DNA of 6,861 nt from Actinomycetota bacterium. GTDB lineage: Bacteria; Actinomycetota; Thermoleophilia; Solirubrobacterales; Solirubrobacteraceae. The position numbers and the translations under genes were made by a program. Shown piece by piece: positions 5,055 to 6,861 of the stretch. Below the pieces are notes generated by a model, which saw only the letters and a program-made list of their open reading frames with translations, made no database searches and had not been told where the DNA came from. Each line of letters starts with the position of its first letter. Position 1 is the stretch's first letter. Location: NCBI GenBank assembly GCA_009699565.1, contig WLNX01000097.1, positions 1-6,861 on the forward strand, given 5' to 3'.

Positions 5055-6053
5055 CTAGCTGATCTGCTGGACCAGATCAACGAGGCGGTTTGAGTAGCCC
5101 CACTCGTTGTCGTACCAGCTCACGATCTTGACGAGCGTGTCGTCCAGGACGCTGGTCAGCAGGCCGTCAACAATCGAGCTGTGCGGATCGCCGACGATGT
5201 CCGATGAGACGATCGGATCTTCGGTGTAGCGAAGAATGCCGTTCATCGGGCCGTCTGCTGCCGCCTTCAGCGCGGCGTTGATCTCGTCAACGCTTGTGGC
5301 GCGCTCGGCTTCAAAGGTCAGGTCGACAACCGAGCCGGTGATTACGGGGGCGCGGATCGCGTAGCCGTGCAGCTTGCCTTCGAGCTCCGGCAGCACCAGC
5401 GCCACAGCCTTCGCTGCTCCGGTTGAGGTTGGGACCAGGTTGACCGCCGCGGCCCGCGCACGGCGCAGGTCGGAATGGGGGCCGTCCTGGAGGGCCTGAT
5501 CGCCGGTGTAGGCGTGGATCGTCGTCATCAGGCCGTGCTTGATGCCGACCGTGTCATTGGCGACCTTGGCGATCGGGGCAAGACAGTTGGTGGTGCAGGA
5601 TGCGTTCGAGATCACGTCCTGCGTGGCGGCGTCGTACTGGTCGAAGTTGACGCCGAGCACGATCGTTTTGTCTTCCCCGCTTGCGGGGGCCGAGATTACG
5701 ACCTTCTTGGCGCCGGCCGCGAGGTGCTTGGCGGCGTCGTCGCGCTTAGTGAAGAAGCCGGTTGACTCGATCACGATGTCGGCGCCGACGTCGCCCCAAG
5801 GAAGATCGGCGGGGTCGCGCTCTGCGAAAACGCGGATCTCGTCGCCGTCAATGATCAGTGAATTCTCGGTCGCTTCGACGGTTCCGTCGTAGGTGCCGAG
5901 AATCGAGTCGTACTTGAAGAGGTGGGCGAGCGTGGCGGGATCGGTCAGGTCGTTGACAGCGACAAAGTCGATGTCTGCTCCGCTGGCCTTCGCGGCGTGG
6001 ACGACATTCCTGCCGATACGGCCAAAGCCATTGACTGCAACGCGTACGGACAT
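5055..6053 (-). CDS. gap: Glyceraldehyde-3-phosphate dehydrogenase, type I
   Basis: Oxidises and phosphorylates glyceraldehyde 3-phosphate to 1,3-bisphosphoglycerate with NAD+ in the cytosol. The 332 residues match the family. The N-terminal Rossmann fold has VAVNGFGRIGRNV (5-17). VNDLTD (33-38) has an Asp at position 35, as in NAD-preferring enzymes. The catalytic segment SNASCTTNCLAP (149-160) holds nucleophile Cys153, and His180 (TIHAYTGDQ) is its partner. DGPHSDLRRARAAA (190-203), VPTSTGAAKAV (207-217) and WYDNEWGYSNR (313-323) complete the signature. Start ATG 6053-6051 is preceded by AAGGA (6067-6063) with 9-nt spacing. It is the first gene of the glycolytic cluster and lies 67 bp after rapZ and 6 bp before pgk. 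I see no NADP-type (GapB) replacement, so the catabolic direction is favoured, but the enzyme is reversible. Confidence 0.98.
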   Translation of the reverse strand: MSVRVAVNGFGRIGRNVVHAAKASGADIDFVAVNDLTDPATLAHLFKYDSILGTYDGTVEATENSLIIDGDEIRVFAERDPADLPWGDVGADIVIESTGFFTKRDDAAKHLAAGAKKVVISAPASGEDKTIVLGVNFDQYDAATQDVISNASCTTNCLAPIAKVANDTVGIKHGLMTTIHAYTGDQALQDGPHSDLRRARAAAVNLVPTSTGAAKAVALVLPELEGKLHGYAIRAPVITGSVVDLTFEAERATSVDEINAALKAAADGPMNGILRYTEDPIVSSDIVGDPHSSIVDGLLTSVLDDTLVKIVSWYDNEWGYSNRLVDLVQQIS

Positions 6054-6120
6054 TTAGAGAAATCCTTCGGATCGGGTACAGCGCAAGGCTATCTGAGCAT
6101 CGCCGGGTGCTGCTTTGCGA
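6054..6120 (-). promoter_or_regulatory. rapZ-gap intergenic region with gap RBS and possible promoter
   Basis: This 67-bp gap is the only sizeable break in the minus-strand run and the natural place for a gap promoter. The Shine-Dalgarno AAGGA is at 6067-6063. A TANNNT-type hexamer, TAGCCT (6091-6086), would put transcription start near 6079 with a leader of about 25 nt, but no convincing -35 precedes it. The Shine-Dalgarno sits in the 3' arm of a tiny hairpin (GATCC-GAA-GGATT, 6073-6061). No intrinsic terminator for rapZ is evident, so readthrough from rapZ remains possible. Confidence 0.3.
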
Positions 6121-6861
6121 TCAGAGGTCGATGTCGCGGTGGACGACGTCAACCGTAAGGCCTTCGGTGTCCGCGTAGCGCCGGCAGAGCCCTTCGGCAA
6201 CCGCCACCGAGCGGTGGTGACCGCCGGTGCAGCCGATCGCAATCGTCAGGTGCGACTTGCCCTCCGCAACGTACTGCGGCAGCAGATAGTCGAGCAGAGC
6301 AAGCAGGCGCTCGTAAAGCTCCTCGAGCCGGCCGTCCTGCCCGATGTATTCGACGATCGCGGCATCGCGGCCGGTCAGCGGCCGCAGTTCCTGGACGTAG
6401 TGCGGGTTGGCGAGGAAGCGGACGTCGAAGAGCAGGTCGGCGTCGCGCGCAGGGCCGTGCTTGAAGCCGAAGCTCTCGAAGGAGACAGCCAGCTTCGCGG
6501 TGCTGCTGCGCGGCAGCAGCTCGTCGATCAGCTTGGCCCTCAGCTCGGCTGCGGTGAGACCGCTGGAGTCAATGATCAGGTCGGCACGCGAGCGCAGCGG
6601 CTCAACCAGATCGCGCTCGGCGGCCACGCCCTGAGGCACGCTGCCGTGCGGACTCATCGGGTGACGGCGACGGGTCTCCTGGTAGCGGGTTAGGAGCTCC
6701 TGGTCGGCCGCGTCGAGGAAAAGCACCCGGTAGTTGATGCCGGCCTGGGCCAGTTCGTCGAGCACGTTCGACATCTGCTCGAAGTACTCGCCGCCGCGGG
6801 CATCGGAAACAATCGCGGCGCGGCGCACCTTTGAGCCTTCGTGAAGGAAGAGATCGACGAG
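6121..6861 (-). CDS. rapZ: RapZ/YvcJ-family nucleotide-binding RNase adapter (5' end outside window)
   Basis: 246 residues from the window edge to TGA at 6123-6121. The frame is open through 6861, so an apparent GTG at 6828 is internal. Compared with the usual ~285-290 residues, about 40 are missing, including the Walker A P-loop. Visible features (counting from the GTG at 6828) include the Walker-B-like AAIVSDARGG (4-13), VLFLDAADQELLTRYQETRRRHP (35-57), EPLRSRADLIIDSS (76-89), ESFGFKHGPARDADLLFDVRFLANPHY (118-144 region) and the C-terminal GCTGGHHRSV (199-208), where most relatives have Gln or Lys in place of the first His. The C-terminal domain is complete. The family binds GTP/ATP. In E. 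coli it guides RNase E to the sRNA GlmZ and links to glucosamine-6-phosphate control; the role in Gram-positive bacteria is less clear. It is commonly linked with yvcK, whiA and gap in Actinobacteria and Firmicutes. Confidence 0.95.
   Translation of the reverse strand, partial: LVDLFLHEGSKVRRAAIVSDARGGEYFEQMSNVLDELAQAGINYRVLFLDAADQELLTRYQETRRRHPMSPHGSVPQGVAAERDLVEPLRSRADLIIDSSGLTAAELRAKLIDELLPRSSTAKLAVSFESFGFKHGPARDADLLFDVRFLANPHYVQELRPLTGRDAAIVEYIGQDGRLEELYERLLALLDYLLPQYVAEGKSHLTIAIGCTGGHHRSVAVAEGLCRRYADTEGLTVDVVHRDIDL

Noticed and set aside
6085..6115. Possible intrinsic terminator after rapZ (AGCATC / GGTGCT around 6097-6112)
   Set aside because: The 6-bp pairing works only on the plus-strand RNA. 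On the transcribed minus strand it has an A-C mismatch, and no U-tract follows.
6826..6828. GTG as the true start of rapZ
   Set aside because: The frame continues to the window edge with RapZ-like residues before it, and a protein starting here would lack the P-loop. It is an internal Val codon in a partial gene.
1..6861. CRISPR arrays, insertion sequences, tRNA/rRNA genes, phage or defence genes
   Set aside because: I found no regularly spaced long repeats, transposase motifs, cloverleaf-like sequences or foreign-looking composition. The window is mainly core metabolism.

Overview
The window comes from a high-GC genome (roughly mid-60s percent G+C by eye). It is densely coded, uses GTG and TTG as well as ATG starts, and has several 4-nt gene overlaps. 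The linkage of rapZ to gap-pgk-tpiA and the actinobacterial-looking protein motifs suggest Actinomycetota, possibly a deep-branching class such as Thermoleophilia. That placement is an inference and only moderately secure.

Right and centre (about 6861 down to 1610, minus strand): a run of genes all read leftward. It starts with the 3' part of rapZ (P-loop nucleotide-binding RNase adapter family, N-terminus outside the window). A 67-bp gap follows, then gap (GAPDH), pgk, tpiA and gpmI (cofactor-independent phosphoglycerate mutase). gap and pgk are 6 bp apart, pgk/tpiA overlap by ATGA, and tpiA/gpmI overlap by TTGA. Together the four enzymes connect triose phosphates to 2-phosphoglycerate, so this is a near-complete lower-glycolysis operon lacking only enolase and pyruvate kinase. 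All catalytic residues I looked for are present.

Left (1-1613): a plus-strand VOC-superfamily ring-cleaving (extradiol) dioxygenase of the MhqO type converges on gpmI. Their stop codons share the palindrome CTAG, leaving no intergenic space. Divergent from the dioxygenase is a MarR-family regulator. The 101 bp between their starts hold three GTAC-centred palindromes exactly 25 bp apart, two of which form a perfect 12-bp inverted repeat. This looks like a MarR-type sensor controlling a quinone/hydroquinone detoxification enzyme. Downstream of marR, overlapping by GTGA, begins a membrane protein whose first 28 residues resemble the N-terminus of YugP-type zinc metallopeptidases. It runs off the left edge.

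I see no mobile elements, CRISPR arrays, tRNA or rRNA genes, and no gene-free stretch over 300 bases. Most of the window is ordinary core metabolism. The parts most worth a second look are the operator architecture between marR and the dioxygenase, the palindrome cluster at the convergent stop codons, and the direct rapZ-gap junction, where yvcK and whiA are usual in Actinobacteria.
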